From Pelecanus crispus (taxonomy: Eukaryota > Chordata > Aves > Pelecaniformes > Pelecanidae), in assembly GCF_030463565.1 (NCBI RefSeq), contig NC_134644.1:126729388-126793387 (forward strand): DNA of 64,000 nucleotides. Direction: 5' to 3'. The notes beneath the pieces were generated by a model. The model made no database searches. It saw only the letters and a program-made list of their open reading frames with translations, and was not told where the DNA came from. Each line of letters starts with the position of its first letter. Positions within the stretch are counted from its first letter, which is position 1. A program made the translations under genes and the position numbers. Positions 23,401 through 35,612 of this stretch are shown here, piece by piece.

Positions 23401-25810
23401 TTTAAGTGAATAAATAAATAAACACTGCCGCAATGGAGTAAGAGTGAAAGATTGCACTGATGCTATTAGGAGTAGAAATATTTTGGAAGTACCACTATCA
23501 AATCATCTGTGAAAATGCCATACAGGCACATGCATACACAATAACCACAGACAATTTTTTTTCCTTCGGATAAATGTCAAAAATGCAGACATCTGTTTTC
23601 ATTTAAGTACCTGGCATATTCTTCAAATCCATACTGCGCTTGGCAGATACCAGAGCATCTTCCATTAATCCTTAAAAGAAGATTTAAATAGCAGATTATT
23701 TACATTCAGCATTCTGAAAGCAAAAAAGAGAACAGTAAGAGTATTCAATGCCTAGATCTTATAGGCTTCTTCCTAGAAAAGACTGCCACAAGAATAAAGC
23801 TAAATCAGTAGAAGCTTAATCTGTTGTAGATAATTTATGTTGCTATGTATCATGTTAACGACTCTAAAACAATGTGCACATTATATTTTTTTCATTTGCA
23901 ATTTGGGATTCTCAGAATAAGAGATGCAGAGACAAGGATAACCCATGTTTTCCATGAGAGATTCATGGAAACTGAAAAATAAGGTCTTTTAATAGTTCGT
24001 GTTAACTGTTTTTCTTGGCTTAAGTGTAGGTTTTAAAAAATGGTGCTCATTGTTTTGCTTGTAGTTCTTTCATGCATGGACAATCATGCTGATGATGCAT
24101 TTACTTCAAGTGAATTTTCCAATTGAAAAAGTGCTCTTGAGTAGTTTAAGTACTATGAATCACCAAAACCTCATCTAAGTCCCATAAAAGCACTGGCTGC
24201 AGAAAGCAGCCCTGGAAAGAAGACATATTGGGATTGTACTGCATGATTCAGCTAAACGGAGGTATATTTTGTCAACACAGAAGAAGCTGAAGAACCTGAG
24301 AGTTCTGTAAAAATGAAATTATCATCTGCTGGAAAGACAGAAGTTAACTATGCTGCAAGCCCTCAGTTATATCCCTCACTTGTTCCTCACTGGTCTGAAG
24401 CAGAGATTCTAGACGGGAGAACTTCAGCCCTTGAAACACAGGATTTTTGTGGGATATATTTCATTCCTCATCTCTTCCGCTACTTTTTATTTCGCTATTG
24501 CCTCCCTTCCTTCCTAGTGTCCCTTGGCTTAGTCTGACTGTTGGAAGTTACCTTTTTCCTGTTATCATTGCCTGCACCATTTGGACAACTAGTGTTTCTG
24601 AGACAATGTCTTGTCAGTATGAACAAATGCAATCTATTTATTTCTTATATAATAATATTTCCACTGAAACAACTTTAAGTCATAAGTATTTGTCAGGGAG
24701 ACATTAGTGATTTTTAAGTTATTATTCAGTTCTTTTGTAGTTTTTATTTAAGGCTACCTTTGAAAGCAGATAAAACTATTCACTAAATCACAGTATTCAA
24801 GCTTTTCAAAATTGTAAAATGTTTAATAATAATTTCAAAATGTTAAGCTATTGCCTTGGAATTTTTTTTAATTTATGAGGTAAGTTAAGGTTACAAGTTT
24901 TTAAAAGTAATTTAAATATGCTGAGAGTTTGAAAAATTTTAATGTAGCTTTCTGTATCTTAGCGACGTATTGCCTCAAGTGAGCAACACAAGTGTAGGGG
25001 GTTTCCTTGCGTTTGGAATTCCTGTCAGGATCAAAGGCCTTGGGGCCCGGATCCGGTCACAGACTGCTGAGCCCGTATGGTGCTCCAGTAAGTGCTGAGA
25101 GGGTCGCTGTGGCCACGGCGTATTTTCTGCTTGCTGCCACTTAGGCAGCTGTAGGTTAGTTAGTGCTGGACCTTCCATCTTGCCCTGGTGAAAGAAAATA
25201 ATTTTGCCCACATGCATCCACAGAAAACACTTTAATTTTCATTGTTTTTCCAAGATAATTTGCGTACAGGTTAAGATGTTTAATGTGAGCTAGGGGAGCT
25301 TTCATGAGTGTCTGGGCACTGGAGACAGGGAGCACAGCCAAGCCCTGGCCATCAGCACTGGCAGGCTGCTGTGGCCCTTCCTGGAGTGATCTGGGGCAAT
25401 TGTCTCTGGGACAAACTTGGTTTTTTTTAAAAAATTAAATTATGCATCTGCAAAACACGTTCCTCCTATCTCATCACCTCCGGCACCCATTGACATGAAA
25501 CAACTTGTCCCTGCCCTCGGTTTGGTTACCTCTCCTTGGGAACCTGGAGTAAGAGCGCCTGAAATGTGCTTTTAGGGCAGAAGATACCTCGGAAAATTTA
25601 ATGGTTTATCCCATGTTTTATTTTTTGGTGACGTCATTGATTCACAGAGCAGTTAGCCTTACTTTGGGGATTGGCATTCTCCTGCTGTTCTTTGAAATAA
25701 AACAGTTTGTGAAAGTGAAATGTAATTAAGTCGTTCACACCCTCTGATGAACTGTTAGAACAGTAACTGTAGAACAAGCAGGAATAAATAACTAGTCTTT
25801 TGGCCTCTAC

Positions 25811-25815
25811 AGCTC
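25811..25815 (+). repeat. Target-site duplication of solo LTR, left
   Basis: AGCTC directly before the LTR start, repeated at 26359-26363. Confidence 0.9.
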
Positions 25816-26358
25816 TGTCCTGGTTTCAGCTGGGATAATTTTTTTTCCCTAGTAGTTGGGATAGTTTTGGATTTAGTATAATGCTGATAACACTGCTGAT
25901 GTTTTAGTTGTTGCTAAGTAGTGCTTATACTAGTCAAGGACTTTTCAGCTTCTCATGCCCTGCCAGCGAGAAGCTAGGAGGGGCAGAGCCAGGACAGCTG
26001 ACCCAAACTGGCCAAAGGGCTATTCCATACCATATGACATCATGCTCAGTATATAAACTGGGAGGGGGGGTTGGCCGGGGGTGCAGCGATTGCTGGCTGG
26101 GGACTGGCTGGGTGTTTGTTGGCGGGTGGTGAGCAACTGCATTGTGCATCACTTGTTTTGTGCATTCTATTATTATTATTATAATTTCAACACCCCCCCC
26201 TTCCTTTTCTGCCCTATTAAACTGTCTTTATCTCAACCCACAAATTTTACTTTTTCTTTCCCCCTTTTCTTCCGATTCTCTCCCCCATCCCACTTGGGGG
26301 GTGGGAGTGAGCGAACAGCTGTGTGGTGTTTAGCTGCCTGCCAGGTTAAACCACAGCA
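25816..26358 (+). mobile_element. Solo ERV LTR (same family as the 56.8-63.7 kb provirus)
   Basis: This 543-bp LTR starts TGTCCTGGTTTCAGCTGGGA and ends ACCACAGCA. It is bounded by perfect 5-bp duplications (AGCTC). It shares with the proviral LTR the 'ggatttagta' and 'ttttagttgttgctaagtagtgctta' area, the 'ccataccatatgacatcatg' element, the TATA region 'agtatataaactgg', the 'gcattgtgcatcacttg' word, an ATTAAA polyadenylation-type signal and the 'ttctctcccccatccca' tail. It is clearly diverged from the proviral LTRs, and its CRE-like site reads TGACATCA rather than TGACGTCA. It is the remnant of LTR-LTR recombination of an older insertion. Confidence 0.95.
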
Positions 26359-26363
26359 AGCTC
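26359..26363 (+). repeat. Target-site duplication of solo LTR, right
   Basis: AGCTC directly after the LTR end, matching 25811-25815. Confidence 0.9.
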
Positions 26364-27829
26364 CCTAAGCAACATGGATGATATCTTCCCCTCTAAAAAA
26401 AAGTAATAAAATCCTGGGGGAGGTGTGGAGGAGAAGGCAGCTATATGAACATGAATGTTTAGTACCCAATGAAGAGAGATGTAACAGAGGATGCATTTGT
26501 GCCACAAAGGTATGAAAAGATCAATGCTCAGTTCTAACTCAACCTAATCCTCTTGAAGACATGCCTCCCTTAAGTAAAAGCTCTGTTTTAAATCAAGAAC
26601 ATTTTCTTTGATTTACAGTTAAAACAAATCAAATTTCCATCCAGGTACACACACACACACAAAGGTGAAAGAGCGAGTGGGCACATCATTCAAAATATTG
26701 ATCAAGCAATTGAATGTCATTTGGAGACACGGTAAAAAAATGTTGAGAAAGGCCCATGTGCCTTGTTTAGTGAAACAGACTCCTGCAGCAGGATACACAG
26801 GTTGTACACTTGTGTGACAAACTCACTTCCCCTTCCAACAGAAAGCAAATAATTAATTTTGCATTTCTAAAGTGTGTCCGTTTGCACTTTGCCTGGAAAC
26901 TTTTAATATTGCCACACAACAATCCAACAGTGTCAAACTGGTACTTTCTCAGGGAACACCATTCTGCCCAATATTAGTTTTGTTAACCTTCTCTGGTTAG
27001 TTGTACACCAGAAATTTGGAAGTCATTGCTAAGACTTTTTAAAGGAGTATGGCTGAGGGAACTGATGATGTGCGGCCCGGTCACACGCACAGCTCCCATT
27101 TTCCTCATATGCTACTCTGCACAACTCTGCTTACCCTGTTTTCACAGCTGCCTCACCCATCATCTCCCACACCCTTCCTGGGGTTTCCACCTTGCTCATT
27201 TCTCCAACAGTGTGTTTCAAAAGGTGTAGGTAGGACCTGGTGTAATGGGAGTACCAAAGAGGTGAGAGAAGCCAGGATGGGGGACATGAGGGCTGGTGAG
27301 TTGTTAGAAAGAAAGTTGAAGCAGACTGTGAAATTTGACTCTTCTGTCCTTTACAGACTACAATTGTTTGTGCTATACTGAGGGCATGACTTTTCTTAAA
27401 TTAAATCAAAATCCGAGAAGTGACCTGCCTCGAAGATGACTTTGTTGAAATTTGGAGTTTGTGTTTGCTTAGGTTGAGGAACAAAATTACTTCAGACTAC
27501 TGCAGGCTGTGACTAACCAAAGTAGAGCTGACAAGTCAATGGCAGTGCTGGGGTGGTGGAGACTGAGGCAACTGTGGCTGTAGTTTATCCACAAGTGTAA
27601 GCATCAATATTTTCTCTGAAGTAAGGATAGTTAGCACTGAGGGAGTGCTCCAAAGCTCTTCTGAAGCCATTGGTCACGCACATTACAAAGCACATAGGAG
27701 TGTGTCAGCTTAAAAGAGTGCTGCTTGATAACTGGTGAAGTTGACCAGATCTCACCTTCAGAAGAAGCTAGAGTTGAAAGCAAGTAATGAAATGTGTGGC
27801 AGATAAGTTACATGGGATAAGCCTGGAAA
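26364..27829. other. Intergenic, nothing recognised
   Basis: No gene or repeat was recognised, apart from a short CA run at about 26647-26660. Confidence 0.5.
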
Positions 27830-29075
27830 ATGATAAACCTAATGTTTATCTTTAGAAAGCAGGGAAAGGAAGAGCCAGAGACTTATGGAACAAATAATCA
27901 AACTAGCTGCAAGGATAAATTGGATTTGTCAAGTACAAATTGTATTAAACAGCCTAATTTCCTTCTGTGACAGGGTAGAAAGCCTTGTGGATTAGGGAAG
28001 AAGGAATAGAGTGCATAAATCATGACTTTGGGGAGTCTTTTGTCACAGTTACATGTGGAATCCCCATGAGCAAGTAAGGGAAATACAGTCTAGATAAGTC
28101 AGTCCAAAACCATTTAAAAAACTAAAGGGAATAATTAGTAGATCGCTGTCACGCTGGAGGATGTTTCAAGGGGGAATGTCCCAGAGGTCTGTCATGGACC
28201 TGGTAGTATTGAGTGTTGAATATTCACTTACAGTAAATTTCAGTAACAACATTGTTGATGAAATAAAGAGCATATTTGTTAAATTTGCATGACACCAAGC
28301 TGAGACAGCTGCAAACACTTTGGAAGGCAGAACTGGGATCCAGACTATACCCAGTGTCTTGGAGAAGGCCATGAGAACAAAATACTGTGCAAGTTCATAA
28401 GGAAAAACCCTACACTCAGCAAGGAAAATCTGCACTCCAAAATGCACAAAACGGGGAATAGCTGAAAAGACATAAAAGTCATAGAGAAGATCTGGAAGTT
28501 ACAGTGAATATGAGTTAATGATACAGCAAAAAGGTAAACATTGTACTAGACTGTATAAAAAAAGGTACTTAGTCTGCAACGTACATGGTTTTCTTCCTCT
28601 GCTCAGTGCAAGTGTGGTGTTCAGCTGGAGAACGGTGTCCAGTTTTGAACACTTTGAGCACTTAAAGAAAGATGCAGGTGAAGTAACGTGGACCCAGCCA
28701 ATCTCTTTATTCTCCTCTAAACTCTTTGGCAAGATTAAAGGAACAAGGCTTGTTTGATCTAAAGAAGACACAAATTAAAACAGATGGATTAACCATCTTC
28801 AAAAACATAAATGGCAAAGAGGGCAGGAATAACCTCAAAGAGGACAACAATAACCTGTCAACAAGCAGTAAGGAGTCTACATCGCATCAGGAGAGATTTA
28901 GTTTAGATATTAGGAAATGTCTGAGAATAACAACGAGGCACTATTATGGGTTATCTAGGCAGATGCTGGCATCTTCATTGTTAGGGTTAGGATCTGGTTA
29001 GCAAACATTGCTCAGGAAAGATTAGGTATAGCTGATGAATAGATAGATGATCCTTCCAAGTCCCTTCCTGTTTAT
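27830..29075 (+). repeat. Ancient CR1 LINE copy, about 1.2 kb
   Basis: Plus-strand CR1 covering the C-terminal half of the former reverse-transcriptase frame and the 3' end. Recognisable words in CR1 order are 'ttggatttgtcaagtacaaa', 'cctaatttccttctgtgacagggta', 'gtcccagaggtctgtcatgg', 'ttaaatttgcatgacaccaagctgag', 'gcaaacactttggaaggcaga', 'gtgtccagttttgaacactttgag', 'ggagagatttagtttagatattaggaaatg' and 'gatgatccttccaagtcccttcc'. It carries many substitutions, stops and indels, so it is an old inactive copy. The short open frames within it are decayed RT fragments. The left boundary is approximate. Confidence 0.85.
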
Positions 29076-32000
29076 GATGACTATATGTATGTGTTGGATT
29101 AAGTATCAGTGTAAGAAAAGAAACCCAAAACAGTCTTCAGCCACTGGATGTGACAATAGGATTTCAGTATCAGAACATCAATAATGTAATTTCCTGTCCT
29201 CGGCAAAGCAGAGCAGGAACTGTCCCTTTGCATAGGCAGCGTAGGCATCTGGCTAAACTGTCAGATCACTGAGTCCAGCAAAACAGCACAGTCTTGCTCT
29301 CTGTGCTGCTGATTCCAGAGCCCAGAAAGCCAGGCTGGAGAGGGAAAGGTTGCTAGACTGAGCTCATGCTGGGGTGAAGGACCCTTCCCAGGACCATCAT
29401 ATCTATCTTCTGGAAGAAGAGAGAGTGTCAACACCTTGGCTCCAGTCCAGCACTGTCCTTTTCTTTCCTTTTGCTTTTTCTGAGGTGGGAGAAGAAACAT
29501 GCTTGTATGTTGCTTACTCTGTTGAGAAGTCTGTGCCAGCTTTGCAGAAGAAGAAGATACCATTCTCAATAAACTTTCACTCTGTGACTTTCTCAACAGC
29601 CAAAATTTTAGCAATTCTTTGGCTAAAGTCACCTTTGCCTGGGGAATACAGACATCTCAGAAGAGCATTTGAGGATGTATAAAGTCCTTCCTTGTGATCG
29701 TGTGTTATAAGCCAACTGGATTGTGAATGGAAGGTAATTGGATGCACTGACATAATGAGGTAAAGACCCATGTGACAATTAATAATTGCATCTAAATAAA
29801 GTTTTAATTCAATATTTTTGGTAATGTAAGAATAAATGTAATAGAAGAGAAGAATGTCTTCTTTCTCAGCTTTTCACAGACAAGTTAGATTAACCCTGCA
29901 AACTGCTGCCTGCATGTTTAGTCTGACTTCAGCAGGGCTGTTGGCAAGTATGTGAATTTAAGCAGATGGACAGGCATGGATTTACAAGAGGCACTAACTC
30001 TATCAGTACAGTAAAACCAACACACTCTCATAGCATGTGGTGTGCCAACAGTCATATAACTGTACAGTCACTTTGCATTCCCCCATTTTGATCAGAGTTG
30101 TGGGCATGCAGAGGTGTAAGTCTTCGCAAGTACAGTAATCTTCTTTCTTGAAGTCTAGGATCACTGAATGGGAGCACCTCTTGTCATTGTAAGTGGAAGC
30201 TTTTCAACAGAGTTCTCTCCTGCTTTCTGGAGCCAGAAACATGGTACATGTAATGCAATAATACTCCTTGGGACAGAGGTATCACAGCAAGGGATAAAAA
30301 AGCAGCCGAACCTTTGTGGTTCCACTGGGCCTCTGGTGGAATCACAAGACAAAAGTTAAAAGCCCAAACTGATTTTAGGTTTTTGAAGGACCTACTTGGT
30401 GATTAAAGATTTCAGGTCTTCACTAAAGCTTTCGATAATATTTCTAACATCAAAACTCTCTCAGAAAGATGGATGTATAATGGATCAATAAGAAGAATGA
30501 TTTTTTGCATTGCCAACCTGTTCTTTGCAGTCACATGTTAAAGATGAAGTGGAGATATTTTCTGTCAATCCATGGCTTTTGAGAAATTACTTAGCCTCCA
30601 CTGAGTCACTTATCTTTACTGCTATCCTATCATTAATAATTAGATATAAATAATATAGATGCTTCTCTCATGCAAAAAGGAACCCCAATAGCATTTTAAG
30701 GCTCTCCAGGCTTCAGCTCCAATATTCTATCACTTTCTGTGCTGTGTAAATAAATTCTGCTCCCTGTAAAGGCAAGGTTGAACACATACAGGTCGCAAGT
30801 TAAAAATGATCTGAGGTGCACACTTCTGGCTCTTGGACAGCATTTCAGCAGGCACAGATCTGCAGCCCACATTGAATGGCATGTGATAAATTCCTAATCA
30901 CATTGTAGCTGTGATGGTCTACAGATATGACAGACACAGACTGCAGAAATGATACCTTTTTTTTTTTTTCTTGGAGCAACTGATATAGCTGGAAAAACAG
31001 CCAAGTTTTCAGGCACAAACTTCTCTGCAGATAGAAAAAGCTAGAAAGCTTGTCTGTGTTTTTACAGCCAAATCAGTGGGTCTAACCAAAGACATCATCT
31101 CTCCTGACAGATGTGCCTCATGGCAGCCAGGACGGCAGGACTCCTCGGTGCTTGCTGGTGGTGTGTGCCGGGGCTGCGCCAGCGCCTGCTCTGGGCACCT
31201 CCATGGTTGACTGTGGTCCCCCCAGCAGGACAGGGGAGGCAGGCGGCAGCAGGAGGTGAGTGAGGAGAGGAGGGGAAAAACCTCACCATTTGCCCTCACA
31301 AAGCCCACCTCTACTCTGCAAACCCCCATCAGGCTTTAATTTCCCCTCAGCCCTCAGGCACCCCAGCTTTGCCGCTAGTTTGGACAACATCCCTGCCATC
31401 TCTGTCCAGCCAACCGTCAGCCCCATTGCTCTTCTGACATTTTTCCAGCAAGCCCACTCACCACCCCAGCAGCAGCCGTCACCCAGCAGCTGCCTGCTCC
31501 ATGGGTACCCATTAGCAGCCATCACTTGCCACAGACGCCAAAGATGAAAAAGGAGAAACACCACAGCTCTTCACTGAGCGCAAGTTCGAAGCTCTTCTTT
31601 CCAGGGAAACGCTTAATGAGTCAAAGTCTCAAACAGGAGAGAGAAATTATAGCAGAATAAAGCATAGCACTGCAAGATTGGTTCAAAAGTGCTAAGAGAG
31701 GCAACACAAAATATGAATATTCCTTCTTAACACTAAGATGGGGGATTTAGTATTACAAAAGGAGTCTGAGGAACTATTTAAAAAAAGAGCAAAGGTTTGA
31801 AGTCACCTGCTACTTTTTCAGGCTTGGTGACTTCACCTTCTGAACAGTTTGCTCAAGTCCAGAAGTACTTCAGGTTCTGCATTAACTAGACTGTATTTCC
31901 ACAAACTATGTTCTAAGTACCCCTTTTTTAACCTCCTTTATATATTTACTTAGACTTGAACTTGTGCTGAATATGGAACTGTGAGATTTTTAAATGCTGA

Positions 32001-35000
32001 GTCAAGCTCATAATGAGGAATATAACAGAAGTCACAAGAGGAAGAGTCCTTTCTATAGTTCCTTTGCAGTAAAACCACTTATGGTGAAGACTGGGGGTAA
32101 ACGGTAAAGAGGATGTAGTACTGCTGTTTTGTGGTGTGGCTGTTTTGTGGGGGACGATGCAGCTGGTGCATACAGAGACCCTGTTTCACCCTGGAGCTTC
32201 TTCCACCTCTGTCTTTCCCTGTGCACTGATCTGGGGTCATGGTGCCTGTACAAAAGCATCAATTTCTAGGGCAAGCTGGTGTCCAGGGAGCGAGGCTTTT
32301 CACAAAGTGGTGCTGGTGCTCCAGCAGCCATACGCCCTGGGGACTGATTTTGTGGAGCAAAAAGAGTTGTCCTGTGCCCAGAGAAAGGCCTTTGCCTTGC
32401 ACACACCAGCTCAGCACCCTAGCTGGTGCCTAGGTCCTTTTGTTCAGGAAGCCAAAGCAATATTGCCCTCCACTGGTCCTGAAACTAGTTTAGCTGCTAA
32501 TGTGAGTTGGACAAAATCGTTGTCAGTACCATCAGGGGCACTTTGAAACCAAGACTCGGATTCCTGAGACGTGTTGGTGTTGTTCCATCTGTGCTAGGAT
32601 CTCTTGCTTTTCAGCCTCAGCTGCAGCAGAGACAGTCATTACAAGCGGCAGTGGCGTGACTGCGCAGCGGGGGGGTGTACGAGAAGTGTCACCTCCTGCG
32701 GGGACCAGCACTCTGTGGGGGATTTTTGGTCAGGGGATCTGCTGCTCAGCCTTCACTCAAAGCAGACAGAAACTTCACTCAGCATGAGCTCCAGTTGTCC
32801 AATGTGAGCCTCCCTAGTGAATGGATTTGCTGTCGTCAAACAGTGACATTCCCATCAGGTAAAACCTGCAGGTCCACTAAACTCTTCAGATTTCTAAAGC
32901 TTGCAACATTATGTTGAAAACCCATGTTTTCAACTATTATGTGTGCTGATTCTCACCACTGGCTGAGGAGGAGGCGAGGAGTCCTACTTACAAAACCTCC
33001 GGGCACACCCGGAAGGCACTGGTGCTGGCTCCAAGGTACCCAACGAAGCCGGCATCGCTTGAATAACCCAGCCAAACACCAGCGTCCAACAGCTCTGTGC
33101 TAACAGCACGAGAGATGCAATACTTCCCGTTGCACTTTGAGGTCTGTCTGAGGGCCGTGGAGGCAGCGCTGGCCTCCTCAGGCTGCAGGGTTATTTCTCG
33201 AGAGCGTGGTGTGAAGGCGTGTGGCACTGGCAGGTTTCACCTGCGTGCTGGTGACATGGAGGAAGCGTGTTAGGTGAGAGGTATTTCTGGTACGGTGAGC
33301 AGCAGAGAAATGATTAACCGTCCTGGCATTTAAGTGACCATAATTAGGCTTTCCGTGAACAGCCCTTCGAGATAAATAATAGAAATTCACACCTAGTTGG
33401 GTCCTACATTTTTTCAGCCTATTTGGGGCAGGCTGAAATTAGGTGTGTAAATCTCCTTGAGCACCTTGGGCACTCTGCAGTTGTCTTAAGGAGCTGTGGC
33501 AGTCGCTGGCTTGGCCTCCTTAGTTCAGTCTTTTAACCTGCGGTTTCCAGCGTCACCTCCATGAATAAAAATGTTCCTGGTTTGCAAGGCATGCTTCCCG
33601 GAAAATTACTCTTCTAAGGACCCACAAATCTTACTTCTTTCTGAGCATGGCTTGGTACACCTAGAATAGCTGTTGGAAATAAGTCCAGGACCGCCATGGC
33701 TGGTTGAAGTACAAAAGATTTTAATATTGATACACTTATTGTGACTTACTGTACGTAAGAAAAACTTCTTTAATTTCCACAATCAGTTTTTCAATGAAGT
33801 TGAAAGAGGTGCATGAGAGCAGCTCGGATACCAGAGAGGTTTCTTGCAGAGTTAAGGACTTAATTTTAGAATAATTTCCAATAAGTCACCAGGAAAGATT
33901 ACGGGCTGAGGGTTTTTGCAGGATATTAAGAATTATATCACCCCTTCCAGAGCTATCTGCAAATTCTGTGCTGGTGTGATAAATAACCCCAAGATTACCA
34001 AAAGACGGGGAGCAACCAATGTCCTTGCAGACTAGAAGAGGTCTGTTTTCCAGACAGCGAGGTAGCGAGAGCTACAGTTGTTGTTCTAATGCTGTTAATG
34101 GGCGACAGTATGCTAATTAGTCAGATTAACTAAGCGGGTGAGTCATGCACTAACCCTTCTTGAAAGAAAGTGCCCATTTTGAGATGCTAAATGAGAACAT
34201 AAATGCAATCAGGCATAGAATTCTTGAAAGATAAGACGAGAGCAGACCTGCTTGTTAATGGAGCCAGTGAAATTAATTCTGCTTTGGAAAGGGGTGCACT
34301 TTTTCATATTCAGGGTTCGTTTTAATGGGGAAGGGTTCAAAACCTTCAGATCTATACAATGCATTTCACTCAGGTCTAAGTAGCTTTAATGACCTAACAT
34401 AACAAAGATCTTTCTGATATTCTCTGCTATGTTTGCACCTTCAGAAAGACGACTTTTTTTTTTTTTTTTAATTAGAGGCATTCAGATGTTTCAAATGAAG
34501 ACAAAACTATAATATTCTGAAAAAACACAAAGCCCTCTCATCTATAATTGATGGGAAAGTATTAAAAATGTTTATTGTGAATGCTCAAGCTCTTATACTG
34601 AAAAACTACAGTCTCCCCACATTTGAGAAGTCGGCACCAATGCTCACAGGGACCACAGATGTGGTCCTAGGAGTCACTGCTGAGGGTAAGGAAAGGAGGG
34701 ACGGGTGCCCTTCTCTGGAGAAGATCGGCATTATTTTTTGGTGTCTGCGATCCTTTCCTTTCTCGGTGGCCACCCGCTATGTGCGTGTTAGCCTATTTTA
34801 ACCTTTTTCTCTTCATCACTCATAACGGTGTAGGCAACAAGGAAACAGAATTGGTGCTAGCAGCCATTGCACACTGGGATACTTCGGGTCCTGAGCTAAA
34901 CATGGCTCAGACAGCTGGGCGGCCCCAGTCTCCATTCTGAAATCCCTCTCAGCTTTCCAAGTGCCTGATGTGGCAAGAGGAGGAAGCTCCAGGTCTGGCT

Positions 35001-35554
35001 CCTTGAAGCTGTTCAACGATCACGCCTGTACGTGGCGTTTGCTTGTGCCAGCACCTCCAGCAGTCCTTTGGGCACCGTGGGGCTTGCAGGTGCATGCCGC
35101 TGGGGACGAAAGGCATGTCTCCATGTGCGTGTGAGCCAGCGGGGATGTCAAGCAGTGCTGCTGCAAGGAGGGCTAGTGCTGGGCAGAAGCTCTACGGGAA
35201 CGATGCCTGGGGAGGGTTCTGTGGTCATCAGGACCTTGTGAAAAAATACAGGCCTTACCATGACTAACCTTGGGCACTGAATTCACCATGAAAATATTCT
35301 GCCTCACGTTTGTTTTTGAATGTGCTCTGTCAACTCATCATTTGCCAGAACTTGTCTTTTTTCTTAAAGATTTCCGACCCTTCCAGTCTGATTTTAAGGC
35401 AGCTGCTAGGCACTAGGACTGCTAGAAGTGCTGGCTCTGCTGGTCCATCTTCTTTTCTAACCCAAAGTCTTTCCAATGCCCCTGCAATGGCCACTGGTTT
35501 CTACCCCAAAGGTGGCTGCACTTACATGATTGGTGAAGTGATCCCTATATATAT

Positions 35555-35612
35555 TTGCAAGTGCCTTGAGGCTTGCAAAAGGCACTATATAAATCAATTA
35601 ATAACAATATCA
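35555..35612 (+). repeat. Possible ancient LINE/SINE 3' tail
   Basis: The words 'aagtgccttgag', 'aaaaggcactatataaat' and an AT-rich end resemble the conserved 3' tail shared by some ancient vertebrate LINE and MIR-type elements (the '...gcgctttgagatcc...aaaggcgctatataaatgc' type). The match is short and the assignment is an inference from pattern memory. Confidence 0.4.

Larger units (their letters stand above)
14216..25815. other. Intergenic stretch without recognised genes
   Basis: I find no recognisable exon, RNA gene or clear interspersed repeat apart from the short duplications and the hairpin listed separately. A GC-richer patch at about 20,530-20,700 and another at 22,600-23,150 are open in several frames but have no recognisable domain. 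One possible short minus-strand exon at 23611-23670 is discussed in the findings. Confidence 0.5.

Noticed and set aside
28166..29001. Candidate small genes between 28.1 and 29.0 kb
   Set aside because: The frames are pieces of the ancient CR1 reverse transcriptase, recognisable by CR1 word order and interrupted by stops.
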